Source: Aminomonas paucivorans DSM 12260
GTDB taxonomy: Bacteria; Synergistota; Synergistia; Synergistales; Synergistaceae
DNA: 64,000 nucleotides
Assembly (NCBI RefSeq): GCF_000165795.1
Contig: NZ_CM001022.1
Span: forward strand, 434,001 to 498,000
Reading direction: 5' to 3'
The position numbers were made by a program, and so were the translations under genes. Shown in pieces: positions 16,448 to 26,966 of this stretch. Numbering within the stretch: the stretch's first letter is position 1; each line of letters opens with the position of its first letter. The notes below the pieces were generated by a model, which made no database searches, was not told the DNA's origin, and was given only the letters and a program-made list of their open reading frames with translations.

Positions 16448-18153
16448 GGCAGCGCCTCCGTTTTCTGATTGGTCACCACGGTCTTGCCGTAGTAGAGGGG
16501 GTCGGAGCCCAGGACGCGGAAGGTCAGCCCCATCCGCCGGAACTCCTCCAGTTTCTCCGGGTCCGCCACGGCGAGGACGGGTTTGGGTCCCCGCCAGATC
16601 CGGGCGAACTCCTCCGGGGTCACGAACCAGTCCGGGTTCTCCGCCCTCTGGCCGAAGGAGAGTTCCCCGAAGCCCCCCGGATCGTTCACCAGGGTGATGC
16701 GGCGCTTCAGGTAGAAGGCCAGGCCCTGGTCGTAGTCCCGATAGTCCGCCACCACCGCGTCCGGGGTGGCGTGTCGGGCCACGATGGCCGCCACTCCCTT
16801 GGCGGAGCGGATCTGGCCGTAGAAGTCGAACAGCCCCTTGAAGGTTATCCCCATGGCGAGGGATCCGAGGCACAGCAGCAGCACCGCCCCACCGATCTTC
16901 CTCCGGAGCCCCGCAAGGAAGGGGAGGATGCCCACCGCCCCCAGCACCGCCGCCAGGGGGAGAGACACGGGGGCCAGCACCTCCGGGGCGAACCGGTCCT
17001 GGTGGTGGGGGTACAGCAGCAGCGTCGCCCCCAGGAGGAGGCAGACCGCCCCGTTCCCCGCCAGGCCCCAGAGGAGTCTTCTTCGGTCCTGGTCCGCCAG
17101 GATCCGGTCCAGAGCGGTTCCCGCCAGCACTCCCAGAGGGGGGAAGACCGGCAGGATGTAGGGCACCAGCTTGGACTTGGAGACGGAGAAGAACAGCAGC
17201 ACCACTCCCGCCCAGAGGAGCAGGAAGAGGGCCTCCTCCCCGGGGCCCGCGGGGGCCTCGTCGTCCTCCCGGAGGCGACGGTCCGCCCCCAGGCTCCGCA
17301 GGGCGGCCAGGCCGTCCCGGAGGCCCTGCAGGAGGTTTCCCGTCCAGGGCAGGAAGCCCAGCAGCAGGATGGGCAGGAAGAACCAGCCGGGCTGGTACCG
17401 GTTGGCGTTCAGGGTGGCGTAGCGCAGGAAGTGCTCATGGACGAAGAAAAACCAGGCGAAGTCCGGGTTGCGGAGCATCACCAGGGCGAACCAGGGTCCC
17501 GCCAGGGCGAGGAAGACCAGGATCCCGGGGAGGGAGAAGGCCCGCCAGAGGAGAGACCAGCGCCTCGTCCCCAGGGCCCAGGCCACCCCCACCATCCCCG
17601 GCAGCACGACTCCGATGAGCCCCTTGGTGAGCAGCGCCAGGGCCATGCCCGCGTACCCCGCCAGCAGCCAGCGCCGGTTCCCCGTCACCCCCCGGTAGAG
17701 GCCGTAGAAGGCCAGGGTGAGGAAGGTCGCCAGGGCCATGTCCGTGAGGGTGATGTGGGCCAGGGCGAACCACACCAGGGAGGTCCCCACCATGAGACCG
17801 GAGAGGAAGGCCCCCCGGGGCCCGTGGGGGGCCGCGGCGACGTAGGTCAGCGCCGCCCCCCCCAGGGCGGACAGGGCGGGGACGGCTCGGGCCGCCAGCT
17901 CCGTCTCCCCCAGGGTCCGAAGGGAAAGGGCGCTCATCCAGTAGTAGAGCACGGGCTTCTCGAAGTACTTCACCCCGTTGAGCCTCGGGGTGACCCAGTC
18001 CCCCGTGGCCAGCATCTCCCGGGGGATCTCGCTGTATCGGCCCTCGTCGGGCTCCAGAAGGCCGTGGTCCCCGAGTCTCCAGAAATAGAGGAGGCCCAGG
18101 AGGGCCAGGAGGAGGGCGAAGGGCCGGGCGTGGCTGCGGAAGAATCCGTTCAT
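16444..18153 (-). CDS. arnT: ArnT lipid A L-Ara4N transferase
   Basis: A 569-residue polytopic membrane glycosyltransferase of the PMT/GT83 type with about 12 membrane helices. The first periplasmic loop has [18 protein letters not shown] with the catalytic acidic residue and [16 protein letters not shown], both ArnT signatures. It moves L-Ara4N from undecaprenyl phosphate to lipid A phosphates on the periplasmic side, reducing negative charge and polymyxin binding. It is the first gene of the operon, 45 bp after the predicted transcription start; in E. coli arnT is fifth. Confidence 0.94.
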   Translation of the reverse strand: MNGFFRSHARPFALLLALLGLLYFWRLGDHGLLEPDEGRYSEIPREMLATGDWVTPRLNGVKYFEKPVLYYWMSALSLRTLGETELAARAVPALSALGGAALTYVAAAPHGPRGAFLSGLMVGTSLVWFALAHITLTDMALATFLTLAFYGLYRGVTGNRRWLLAGYAGMALALLTKGLIGVVLPGMVGVAWALGTRRWSLLWRAFSLPGILVFLALAGPWFALVMLRNPDFAWFFFVHEHFLRYATLNANRYQPGWFFLPILLLGFLPWTGNLLQGLRDGLAALRSLGADRRLREDDEAPAGPGEEALFLLLWAGVVLLFFSVSKSKLVPYILPVFPPLGVLAGTALDRILADQDRRRLLWGLAGNGAVCLLLGATLLLYPHHQDRFAPEVLAPVSLPLAAVLGAVGILPFLAGLRRKIGGAVLLLCLGSLAMGITFKGLFDFYGQIRSAKGVAAIVARHATPDAVVADYRDYDQGLAFYLKRRITLVNDPGGFGELSFGQRAENPDWFVTPEEFARIWRGPKPVLAVADPEKLEEFRRMGLTFRVLGSDPLYYGKTVVTNQKTEALP

Positions 18154-18205
18154 GGGGGTCCCCGTCCTTTCCTTTATCGTTCCTTCGGTGGCTTCACCGT
18201 GGCCG

Positions 18206-18235
18206 GTTATACCGTTCCCCGGGCCGCACCGTCAA
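18206..18235 (-). promoter_or_regulatory. Promoter of the arn operon
   Basis: Minus strand TTGACG (18230-18235), an 18-bp spacer and TATAAC (18206-18211); predicted start near 18199. The strong match suggests a fair basal level without an activator. I saw no clear direct repeat of the PmrA type beside it. Confidence 0.75.
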
Positions 18236-18316
18236 GGAAGGGGGTTTCTGGTGCTTCCCAGGGGAACGTGGTATCGTGAACAAAACATGTCCCGTAGTTC
18301 AAGGAGGGGATTTTCG

Positions 18317-19609
18317 TTGGTGGGGATTCGGCTTCTTCGCTCCGTCCGCATGTCCGTGCGCCTTTGGGGACTCCTGGCGGGGGCCAGCCTCCTTCTCCTG
18401 GCCCTGGGATGGGCGACCCGGTCCGGGGGGGCTTCCTGGGGCGTCCTGGGGGCCTGCCTGCTCCTCCTCTGGATCCTGGGGGGGTGGGTGGTCCTCTCCG
18501 TGACGGGCCCCCTGGGGGCGGTGGAGGAAGGGCTCGGGGGCATCGCCTCCCAGCTGGACCTGACGGTGCGCACCTTTACCTGGGCCCGGGACGAGGTGGG
18601 CAACGTCAGCCGCTCCATCAACGACTTCCTCACCTCTCTGGATGGGGCACTGGGGCAGGTGGCCCGGGCCAACGAGGGGAACAACGAGGTGGTCTCCCAC
18701 TTTCTCCGGGCCGCGGAGGACCTGCGCGTCCAGGCCCGGGAGGGGCGGGACGCCGTGGACCGCACCGTGGCCCTGGTGGATTCCGTGTCCGCGGGGATCG
18801 AAGAGGTGAACGCGGGGGTGGAGGAGATCTCCGCGGGGGCCCAGACGGTGGCCCAGCGCAGCGCCGAGATGGCGGAGCAGGCCGGTCGGGCCCACGAGGC
18901 GGGGGAGACGGGCCTGGCGGCGGTGCGCACCGCCGTGGGGAGCATCCAGACCGTGGCGGAGGAGGCGGCCCAGTCCTCCGGACGGGTCCGGGACCTGGCG
19001 GGACGGGCCCACCAGATCCAGTCCTTCGTGGGCAGCATCTCTCAGATCGCCGACCAGACGAACCTGCTGGCCCTGAACGCCGCCATCGAGGCGGCCCGGG
19101 CGGGGGAGGCGGGACGGGGCTTCGCGGTGGTGGCGGAGGAGGTGCGCAAGCTGGCGGAGGAGTCCAACGGGGCGGCCCGGAACATCGCCGACCTGGCCCA
19201 GGCCATCGCCAAGGATCTGGAGGACGTGGTGCGGGCGGTGGACCGCACCAGCGGCAACGCCGGGGAGGCCCGGGAGCAGGCCCGTTCCGTGGAGGAGGCC
19301 ATCGGGGACATCCAGTCGGCCCTGGGGGAGATCACCCGGGCCACCCAGGACATGGCGGCGGTGGCCCAGGAGCAGGCGGCCTCCTCGGAGGAGATCGCCG
19401 GTGCGGTGCAGTCCACCACCGACCAGATCCACCAGGTGGCCCAGGCTTCGGAGGAGGTCCGGGGCGGGATGGGGCGCATCGCCGAGGCGGCGGAGCAGGT
19501 GGCTGCCCGAACGGGGGACCTGTCCGCCAACGCCCGGGACCTGGACCGAAGCCTCGGAGGGTTCCGCATCACTCCGGGAGGAGAGGGGGCCCGCACGGCC
19601 CTTCCCTAG
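18317..19609 (+). CDS. Chemoreceptor without a periplasmic sensor domain
   Basis: A 430-residue protein: two close membrane helices ([17 protein letters not shown] and [20 protein letters not shown]) separated by only about eight residues, then HAMP and a full methyl-accepting signalling domain with [20 protein letters not shown]. It has no periplasmic ligand domain, so it may sense membrane state, redox or a partner protein. The TTG start follows AAGGAGG at nine bases; an upstream in-frame ATG at 18287 lacks a ribosome site. A strong terminator follows. It stands divergent from arnT. Confidence 0.88.
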   Translation: MVGIRLLRSVRMSVRLWGLLAGASLLLLALGWATRSGGASWGVLGACLLLLWILGGWVVLSVTGPLGAVEEGLGGIASQLDLTVRTFTWARDEVGNVSRSINDFLTSLDGALGQVARANEGNNEVVSHFLRAAEDLRVQAREGRDAVDRTVALVDSVSAGIEEVNAGVEEISAGAQTVAQRSAEMAEQAGRAHEAGETGLAAVRTAVGSIQTVAEEAAQSSGRVRDLAGRAHQIQSFVGSISQIADQTNLLALNAAIEAARAGEAGRGFAVVAEEVRKLAEESNGAARNIADLAQAIAKDLEDVVRAVDRTSGNAGEAREQARSVEEAIGDIQSALGEITRATQDMAAVAQEQAASSEEIAGAVQSTTDQIHQVAQASEEVRGGMGRIAEAAEQVAARTGDLSANARDLDRSLGGFRITPGGEGARTALP

Positions 19610-19655
19610 GGACGGTAGGTCTCCTCAGGACAGACGGGGCGGAAAACCATGAATA

Positions 19656-19695
19656 AGCGGGGCCGGAGAAGAACTCCGACCCCGCTCGTTTTTCG
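19656..19695 (+). terminator. Intrinsic terminator after the sensorless chemoreceptor
   Basis: AGCGGGG-C-CGGAG pairs with CTCCG-A-CCCCGCT (19656-19668 with 19674-19686) around AAGAA, followed by CGTTTTT on the plus strand. It also lies just past the end of the minus-strand flavodiiron gene. Confidence 0.85.
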
Positions 19696-19706
19696 TCTTC
19701 CAAGGT

Positions 19707-20906
19707 CTAGCTCTTGGCGCGGATGGCCTGGGCCAGGTGCTGCCCCAGGAGGGTGCACTGCTCCAGGTCCGCCTCGGTGGGGCAGGACTTCACCTCCACG
19801 TTGGGCTCCACCAGCTCCCAGTCCCCCTTCTCCGCGAAGGAGAGCAGCTCCGAAAGGGCGCCCCGACTCCAGCTGTAGGAGCCGCACAGCCCCAGGACCC
19901 GTCCCTTCATGGCCTTGTTGGCCAAGGTGCGGGTCAGGTGGGCCATGGGGGGGAAGAGTTCCGTGTTGTAGGTGCAGCTCCCCAGGACCAGCCCCCGGAA
20001 GTTCCAGATGTCCCGCACCAGGAAGGACACGTTGGCCCGGGAGACGTCGTGCACCGCCACCTTGCGGATCCCCGCCTCGGAGAGGGACCGGGCGATGGCG
20101 TCGGTCATCTTCTTGGTGTTGCCGTACATGGACCCGTAGACCACCACGCAGCCTTCCTCCGTCTCGTGGCGGCTCCACCGGTCGTACAGGTCCACCACCC
20201 TCCAGGGGTTGGACCGGAGGACCGGGCCGTGGGAGGGGCAGATGACCTTCAGGTCCAGGGTGCGCACCCGGGCGATGGCCTTCTGTACGAAGGGGCTGTA
20301 GCGCCCCACGATGTTGGAGAAGTAGCGCAGGATTTCCGACTCGTAGAAGTCCATGTCCACCTCGTCGTCGAAGACCCCTCCCTCCAGGGCGCCGAAGCCC
20401 CCGAAGGCGTCGCAGGTGAACAGCACCTTGTCGGTGGTGTCGTAGGTGACCATGGTCTCGGGCCAGTGCACCATGGGGATCAGGGCGAAGACCAGCTTGT
20501 GGGTCCCCAGGTCCAGCACGTCCCCGTCCTTTACCTCCACCAGGTTGTCCTGGATGTCGTAGAAGGCCCGGATCATCTCCAGGGTCTTCTTGTTCCCCAC
20601 GATCTTCAGGTCCGGGTAGACCTGTCTCATCACGGCGATGGATCCGGAGTGGTCCGGCTCCATGTGGTTCACGATGAGGTAGTCCACGGGCTTGCAGTCC
20701 TGGAGCACCGAACGGAGCCTCTGGAGGTAGTCCGTCAGGTAGGAACTCTTGACGGTGTCCACCAGGGCGACCTTCTCGTCACAGATCAGGTAGGAGTTGT
20801 AGGAGACCCCCCGGGGGAGGGTCCACAGCCCCTCGAAGAGGTCCGTCTCCCGGTCGTTGGCACCGATCCAGGAGATGCTTTCGGTGATGGGGATGGCCTT
20901 GTACAT
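19707..20906 (-). CDS. fprA: Flavodiiron protein (oxygen/NO reductase, FprA type)
   Basis: A 399-residue two-domain protein. The N-terminal metallo-beta-lactamase-like domain has the diiron ligands in NHMEPDHSGS and further His/Asp in MVHWPETM, TCDAFGGFG and CPSHGPVLR. The C-terminal flavodoxin domain starts with VVVYGSMYGNTKKM, the FMN phosphate loop. Such proteins reduce O2 to water (or NO to N2O) with electrons from rubredoxin and protect strict anaerobes. No rubredoxin is fused or adjacent. It starts 37 bp after a small zinc-ribbon gene on the same strand. Confidence 0.95.
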   Translation of the reverse strand: MYKAIPITESISWIGANDRETDLFEGLWTLPRGVSYNSYLICDEKVALVDTVKSSYLTDYLQRLRSVLQDCKPVDYLIVNHMEPDHSGSIAVMRQVYPDLKIVGNKKTLEMIRAFYDIQDNLVEVKDGDVLDLGTHKLVFALIPMVHWPETMVTYDTTDKVLFTCDAFGGFGALEGGVFDDEVDMDFYESEILRYFSNIVGRYSPFVQKAIARVRTLDLKVICPSHGPVLRSNPWRVVDLYDRWSRHETEEGCVVVYGSMYGNTKKMTDAIARSLSEAGIRKVAVHDVSRANVSFLVRDIWNFRGLVLGSCTYNTELFPPMAHLTRTLANKAMKGRVLGLCGSYSWSRGALSELLSFAEKGDWELVEPNVEVKSCPTEADLEQCTLLGQHLAQAIRAKS

Positions 20907-20943
20907 GGGGTTCTCTCCCTTCTTCCCGTCCCTTCGGTTCGAT

Positions 20944-21306
20944 CTAGTCCCGCCCGTGGCGGTCCCGACCGTAGGTGGTCCGGCGATCCGCCGCGGCGCT
21001 GCCGGAGGAGTCCCCCAGGGATTTCTGGAAGGCGCTCAGAAGCTGCTGACGCCGCCTCTCCTCCGGATCCGCCGCCGTGGTGTCCCTCTCGAAGCGTCCC
21101 TCGGCGATGAGGATCTCCAGGTCCCGCACGTCCTCCCCGATGGCCTCCGCCAGGGAGGAGGCGTTCAGCTCCGCGTCCGCGTGGTCCCGCAGGTACTCCC
21201 GCGCCCGTTCGTAGACCTTGTCCAGGCGCTTCATGCAGGCCGCGCAGATGCGAGGACCCGAGGACGCGAACAGTTTGTTGCAGACTTGACAGGTGTGCAT
21301 CTCCAT
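20944..21306 (-). CDS. Small zinc-ribbon protein, YvyF-like
   Basis: A 120-residue protein. An N-terminal CxxC...CxxC ribbon (CQVCN, CAAC) precedes a helical segment and a short HTH-like part (LNASSLAEAIGEDVRDLEILIAEGRFERD), the layout of Bacillus YvyF and related 'flagellar operon' proteins. The tail is Arg/Asp-rich and probably disordered. GGAGGT seven bases upstream supports the ATG at 21306. It precedes the flavodiiron gene and may share its transcript. The function is unknown in the whole family. Confidence 0.65.
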   Translation of the reverse strand: MEMHTCQVCNKLFASSGPRICAACMKRLDKVYERAREYLRDHADAELNASSLAEAIGEDVRDLEILIAEGRFERDTTAADPEERRRQQLLSAFQKSLGDSSGSAAADRRTTYGRDRHGRD

Positions 21307-21370
21307 CAGCGGCACCTCCATGACGGCGGGGTCCCTCGTGGGGGAGGGACGCCCTGGGGAAGCTTGTACT

Positions 21371-21376
21371 ATTATA
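21371..21376 (-). promoter_or_regulatory. Candidate -10 element for the zinc-ribbon/flavodiiron pair
   Basis: A perfect TATAAT on the minus strand lies 65 bp before the predicted start codon, inside an AT-rich spot of an otherwise GC-rich region. No good -35 hexamer is visible 16-18 bp upstream. Confidence 0.35.
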
Positions 21377-21442
21377 CACATCGGCCCTCGGAAGCCCGAT
21401 ACCCCGAACGCGCCCGTCATCCCCGGAGAGGAGGAACCCCCC

Positions 21443-22600
21443 TTGATCCTGCCGTCCTTCCTGCAGCCCCCCCTGGTCGCCCTCGTCCTGGCGGCCTCCA
21501 CGGGCTACCTTCTGGGGCGAGTCCGGGTGGGACACTTTCGCCTGGGCCTCTCGGGAGCCCTCTTCACCGGACTTGCCCTGGGGCTTGGGGGGGCGTCCGC
21601 TCCCCAGGGGGCCTTTACCTGGAACCTGCTGCTCTTCGTGGTGTGCGTGGGGCTGCTGGCGGCGGAGGACCTGCGCGCGGTGCTGCGCCTCTACGGAATG
21701 CGGTGTCTTGCCCTCTCCGTGTGGGTCACCGGAGTGGGGGCGGCGCTCACCTACCTTCTGGCCCGGTCCTTCGGGGGCGGGGCCCACCCCCTTCTCATCG
21801 CGGGGACCTACACTGGCGCCCTCACCAGTTCCCCCGGCCTGGGGGCCGCCCTGGAGGCCACGGGGAACAACCCCCTGGTGACGGTGGGCTACTCTGTGGC
21901 CTACCCCTTCGGCGTCCTGGCGGTGGTGCTCTTCGTGCAGCTCGCCCCGGCCCTCCTGGGCATCGACGTGGCGGCGGAACGGGAGGCCCTGGTCCGGGAG
22001 CTTCGGGGTCGCCCCGACCCCTCTTCGCCCCTTCCGCACCCCGTCGCCCCCTTTTCCCTGGCGGGCTTTCTGGTCTGCCTGCTGGGGGGGCTGCTCCTGG
22101 GAGGGGTGGGGGTGGATCTCCCCGGCCTGGGGCGCCTTTCCCTGGGCACCACCGGGGGGACCCTTCTTGCGGCCCTGGTCGCCGGGGCGTGGGGGCACCT
22201 GGGCTCCCTGTCCTTCCGCATGGCCCCGGAGCCCCTGGAGGCGATCCGGGACCTCTCCCTGGCCTTCTTCCTGGGGGCGGTGGGGCTCCAGGCGGGACCC
22301 CAGGTACTGGAGGCGGTGCAGGCCCACGGGGTCCTGCTGGCCGCGGCGGGGTTCGGGGTGGCCCTGGTCTCGGAGCTGGCGGGCTTTCTTCTGGGGCGCT
22401 GCGTCTGGAGGATGAACTGGGTCCTCCTGGCGGGGGCCCTCTGCGGCGCCATGACCAGCACCCCCGGCCTGGGGGCGGCGGTGGAGGCCACGGGGTCCCG
22501 AGAGTGCGCCGCAGGGTACGGGGCCACCTACCCCCTGGCCCTGGTGTGCATGGTCCTCTTCACCTCCTGGATCCACGTCCTCCTGGTCCGGCTGGGGTGA
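21443..22600 (+). CDS. AspT/YbjL-type membrane transporter lacking RCK domains
   Basis: A 385-residue membrane protein of two homologous halves, each with several helices and the signature of aspartate:alanine exchangers: TGALTSSPGLGAALEATG with GYSVAYPFG in the first half, CGAMTSTPGLGAAVEATG with GYGATYPLA in the second. Typical AspT proteins are about 540-560 residues with two RCK (TrkA-C) domains between the halves; here only a short hydrophilic loop (about 177-205) joins them. TTG at 21443 has GGAGAGGAGG upstream and gives a protein that begins at the first helix. An amino acid or dicarboxylate substrate is likely but not shown. Confidence 0.82.
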   Translation: MILPSFLQPPLVALVLAASTGYLLGRVRVGHFRLGLSGALFTGLALGLGGASAPQGAFTWNLLLFVVCVGLLAAEDLRAVLRLYGMRCLALSVWVTGVGAALTYLLARSFGGGAHPLLIAGTYTGALTSSPGLGAALEATGNNPLVTVGYSVAYPFGVLAVVLFVQLAPALLGIDVAAEREALVRELRGRPDPSSPLPHPVAPFSLAGFLVCLLGGLLLGGVGVDLPGLGRLSLGTTGGTLLAALVAGAWGHLGSLSFRMAPEPLEAIRDLSLAFFLGAVGLQAGPQVLEAVQAHGVLLAAAGFGVALVSELAGFLLGRCVWRMNWVLLAGALCGAMTSTPGLGAAVEATGSRECAAGYGATYPLALVCMVLFTSWIHVLLVRLG

Positions 22601-22669
22601 AACGAAGGTAAAGTAATCCCCCGGAGACGTGAATTTGCATGAAACTTTCTGGAAACTAAGGATAATACC

Positions 22670-22698
22670 TTGCACGTCCGAGGGAACTGCGAAATAAT
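22670..22698 (+). promoter_or_regulatory. Candidate promoter of the methylmalonyl-CoA operon
   Basis: TTGCAC (22670-22675), a 17-bp spacer and AATAAT (22693-22698). A second AT-rich stretch just upstream (TTGCAT at 22635, GATAAT at 22661, 20-bp spacer) may be an alternative. Confidence 0.45.
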
Positions 22699-22786
22699 GG
22701 ACGGGCATGTGTCCAGGGCGGAAGCCCCGGCGCGTGCGGGGGGAGGGCAACCCCCACAGTTCGTGTAGGATTAGGAGGCGGAGTGC
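22699..22786 (+). other. Potentially structured leader before methylmalonyl-CoA mutase
   Basis: Short hairpins can be drawn: GGAC/GTCC (22699-22702 with 22711-22714), GGGC-GGAA-GCCC (22716-22727), and GTG-c-GGGGG with CCCCCAC (22734-22742 with 22751-22757). The ribosome site AGGAGG follows at once. No cobalamin-riboswitch B12 box or GCCACTG core is visible, so any sensing role is open. Confidence 0.35.
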
Positions 22787-24466
<1,680 letters not shown>

Positions 24467-24484
24467 GATCGGGAGGGACGAAGG

Positions 24485-24901
24485 ATGAGCGATCGGAAAA
24501 TCCGCGTAGTGGTGGCGAAGCCCGGCCTGGACGGGCATGATCGGGGAGCGAAGGTGATCGCCCGGGCCTTCCGGGACGCGGGCATGGAGGTCATCTACAC
24601 GGGGCTGCGTCAGACCCCGGAGCAGATCGTGGAGACCGCCATTCAGGAAGACGCCGACGCCGTGGGGATCAGCATCCTTTCCGGGGCCCACGAGCACTAC
24701 TTCAAGGCGATCATCGACCTGCTGGCGGAGAAGAACGCCTCGGACATCCTGGTCTTCGGGGGCGGCGTGATCCCTGAGTCCGACGTGCCCCGGCTGGTGG
24801 AGCTGGGAGCGGGGGCCATCTTCGGTCCCGGGACCCCCACCACCGAGTGCATCGCCTGGCTGGAGAAGTCCGTGGCGGAGAAGCGAGCGAAGGAGGCGTA
24901 G
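24485..24901 (+). CDS. mcmA2: Methylmalonyl-CoA mutase, B12-binding subunit
   Basis: A 138-residue cobalamin-binding Rossmann-like protein. [12 protein letters not shown] holds the DxHxxG motif whose His coordinates cobalt, [10 protein letters not shown] is the SxL motif, and VFGGGVIP and GPGTPT form the nucleotide-tail pocket. It forms the active mutase with the preceding subunit. No MeaB/ArgK GTPase chaperone gene is in the window. Confidence 0.96.
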   Translation: MSDRKIRVVVAKPGLDGHDRGAKVIARAFRDAGMEVIYTGLRQTPEQIVETAIQEDADAVGISILSGAHEHYFKAIIDLLAEKNASDILVFGGGVIPESDVPRLVELGAGAIFGPGTPTTECIAWLEKSVAEKRAKEA

Positions 24902-24906
24902 AGCCC

Positions 24907-25308
24907 ATGAAGCCCACCGTGGTGGACCACATCGGGATCGCGGTCAAGAGCATCGACGAGGCCCTGAAGTTCTGGGAAGAGGCCCTGGGCATCCACTGCC
25001 ACGGGGTCGAGGAGGTGGCGGAGCAGAAGGTGAAAACCGCCTTCCTGCCCCTGGGAGACACGGAAGTGGAGCTTCTGGAGGGGACCTCCGAGGAGAGCCC
25101 CGTGTCCAAGTTCATCGCCGCCAAGGGCGAGGGGATCCACCACCTCGCCATCCGGGTGGAGAACCTGGAGGCGGCCCTGGAAGAGCTGAAGGCCAAGGGC
25201 GTGCGGCTCATCGACGAGAAGCCCCGGATGGGAGCGGGAGGCGCCAAGATCGCCTTCGTGCACCCCAAGGCTTCCGGAGGCGTCCTTCTGGAACTCAGCG
25301 AAAGGTAG
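24907..25308 (+). CDS. mce: Methylmalonyl-CoA epimerase
   Basis: A 133-residue vicinal-oxygen-chelate protein interconverting (R)- and (S)-methylmalonyl-CoA, linking the mutase to the decarboxylase. It has [20 protein letters not shown] with a metal His, [12 protein letters not shown] with a metal Glu, [16 protein letters not shown] with the second His pair, and [16 protein letters not shown] with the catalytic Glu. The start is the ATG five bases after the previous stop. Confidence 0.96.
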   Translation: MKPTVVDHIGIAVKSIDEALKFWEEALGIHCHGVEEVAEQKVKTAFLPLGDTEVELLEGTSEESPVSKFIAAKGEGIHHLAIRVENLEAALEELKAKGVRLIDEKPRMGAGGAKIAFVHPKASGGVLLELSER

Positions 25309-25320
25309 GCGAACAGGGCT

Positions 25321-25355
25321 CAGGTCCCCCGGACAGGGTGCTTCGGGGGAACCTG
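25321..25355 (+). other. Hairpin between mce and mmdA
   Basis: CAGGTCCCCCG (25321-25331) pairs with CGGGGGAACCTG (25344-25355) with one bulged A. There is no T-run, so it is more likely a processing or partial-attenuation element that sets the ratio of mutase to decarboxylase than a full terminator. Confidence 0.5.
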
Positions 25356-25396
25356 GGCCCTTTCGAGTACCCACATAGGCAAGGAGGTCGGAGTGT

Positions 25397-26956
25397 ATGG
25401 CGGAGCGTACGATCGACGAGTTGTGCGAGAAACTTCTCGCCAAGCGCGGGAAGGCTCTCGAAGGCGGTGGAGAAAAGGCCATCGCCAAGCAGCATGACAA
25501 GGGGAAGCTCACCGCCCGGGAGAGGATCACGCAGCTTCTGGATCCGGGGAGCTTCGTGGAGCTGGACGAGTTCGTGGAGCATCGCTGCGACAACTTCGGC
25601 ATGGAGAAGACCAAGTTCCCCGGCGACGGCGTGGTCACGGGCTATGGCACCGTGGACGGGCGCATCGTCTACGTCTTCAGCCAGGACTTCACCGTCCTCG
25701 GCGGCTCCCTGGGGGAGATGCATGCCAAGAAGATCTGCAAGGTTCAGGACCTGGCCCTGCAGAACGGAGCCCCCATCATCGGCATCAACGATTCCGGCGG
25801 CGCCCGGATCCAGGAGGCGGTGGACGCCCTCTCCGGGTACGGCAACATCTTCTTCCGCAACGTGAAGGCCAGCGGCGTGGTCCCCCAGTTCTCCATCATC
25901 TCCGGTCCCTGCGCCGGCGGCGCGGTCTACAGCCCCGCCCTGACGGACTTCATCTTCATGGTGGACAAGGTCGGCATCATGCACATCACCGGCCCCGCGG
26001 TCATCAAGGCGGTGACCGGCGAGGACGTCACCTCCGAGCAGATCGGCGGCGCCCGGGCCCACAACGCCACCTCCGGTGTGGCCCAGTTCTTCGCCGCCGA
26101 CGAGGCGGAGTGCTTCGCCCAGGTCCGCAAGGTCCTCTCCTACCTCCCCAGCAACAACATGGAGGATCCCCCCGTCTCCCAGCCCGGGGACGACCCCATG
26201 AAGACGGACATGAGCCTCCGGGAGGCGGTGCCCACCAACCCCAACAAGGGCTACGACGTGCGCGACGTGATCCGCAAGGTGGTGGACGACGGGGACTTCT
26301 GCGAGGTCCAGCCCCTGTGGGCCCGGAACATCGTCACGGGCTTCGCCCGGGTGGGCGGCCGGTCCATCGGCATCATCGCCAACCAGGCGGCCTTCATGGC
26401 GGGGTGTCTGGACATCGACGCCTCCGACAAGGCGAGCCGCCACATCCGCCTCTGCGACGCCTACAACATCCCCATCGTCACCTTCGAGGACGTGCCGGGC
26501 TACCTCCCCGGTCTGAACCAGGAGATGGGAGGCATCATCCGCCACGGAGCGAAGCTCCTCTACGCCTACAGCGAGGCCACGGCCCCCAAGATCACCCTGG
26601 TGCTCCGCAAGGGCTACGGCGGTTCCTACCTGGGCATGTGCAGCAAGGACCTGGGGGCGGACGTGGTGCTGGCCTGGCCCCAGGCGGAGATCGCCGTCAT
26701 GGGGGCGGAGGGGGCTGCCAACATCATCTTCCGCAAGGAGATCGACGCGGCGAAGGACAAGAACGGCGTGCGCAGCCAGAAGATCGAAGAGTACCGCGAG
26801 GCCTTCGCCAACCCCTACCAGGCCGCGTCCCGGGGCTTCGTGGACCGGGTGATCCTCCCCGAGGAGACCCGTCCCGCCCTCTACCAGGCCCTGCTCATGT
26901 GCGACGGCAAGAGGGAACTCCGGCCGAAGCGCAAGCACGGCATCATGCCCCACTAG
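25397..26956 (+). CDS. mmdA: Methylmalonyl-CoA decarboxylase, carboxyltransferase alpha subunit
   Basis: A 519-residue crotonase-fold carboxyltransferase. It moves the carboxyl group from (S)-methylmalonyl-CoA to the biotin on MmdC, yielding propionyl-CoA. Both halves are recognisable: LLDPGSFVELDEF, INDSGGARIQEAVDALSGYG, SGPCAGGAVYSPALTDF, then FEDVPGYLPGLNQEMGGIIR, KGYGGSYLGMCSKDLGAD and GAEGAANIIFRKEI. Propionyl-CoA carboxylase beta looks alike, but the following mmdD, mmdC and mmdB and the lack of a biotin carboxylase identify the decarboxylase. AAGGAGG precedes the ATG. Confidence 0.95.
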   Translation: MAERTIDELCEKLLAKRGKALEGGGEKAIAKQHDKGKLTARERITQLLDPGSFVELDEFVEHRCDNFGMEKTKFPGDGVVTGYGTVDGRIVYVFSQDFTVLGGSLGEMHAKKICKVQDLALQNGAPIIGINDSGGARIQEAVDALSGYGNIFFRNVKASGVVPQFSIISGPCAGGAVYSPALTDFIFMVDKVGIMHITGPAVIKAVTGEDVTSEQIGGARAHNATSGVAQFFAADEAECFAQVRKVLSYLPSNNMEDPPVSQPGDDPMKTDMSLREAVPTNPNKGYDVRDVIRKVVDDGDFCEVQPLWARNIVTGFARVGGRSIGIIANQAAFMAGCLDIDASDKASRHIRLCDAYNIPIVTFEDVPGYLPGLNQEMGGIIRHGAKLLYAYSEATAPKITLVLRKGYGGSYLGMCSKDLGADVVLAWPQAEIAVMGAEGAANIIFRKEIDAAKDKNGVRSQKIEEYREAFANPYQAASRGFVDRVILPEETRPALYQALLMCDGKRELRPKRKHGIMPH

Positions 26957-26966
26957 GAGGGACGAC

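Noticed and set aside
22601-22786. Cobalamin riboswitch upstream of mcmA1
   Set aside because: I looked for the B12 box and GCCACTG-like core and saw neither; kept only as an unassigned leader.
25397-26956. Propionyl-CoA carboxylase beta subunit
   Set aside because: No biotin carboxylase gene is present, and the linked delta, biotin carrier and Na+-pump subunits show it belongs to methylmalonyl-CoA decarboxylase.
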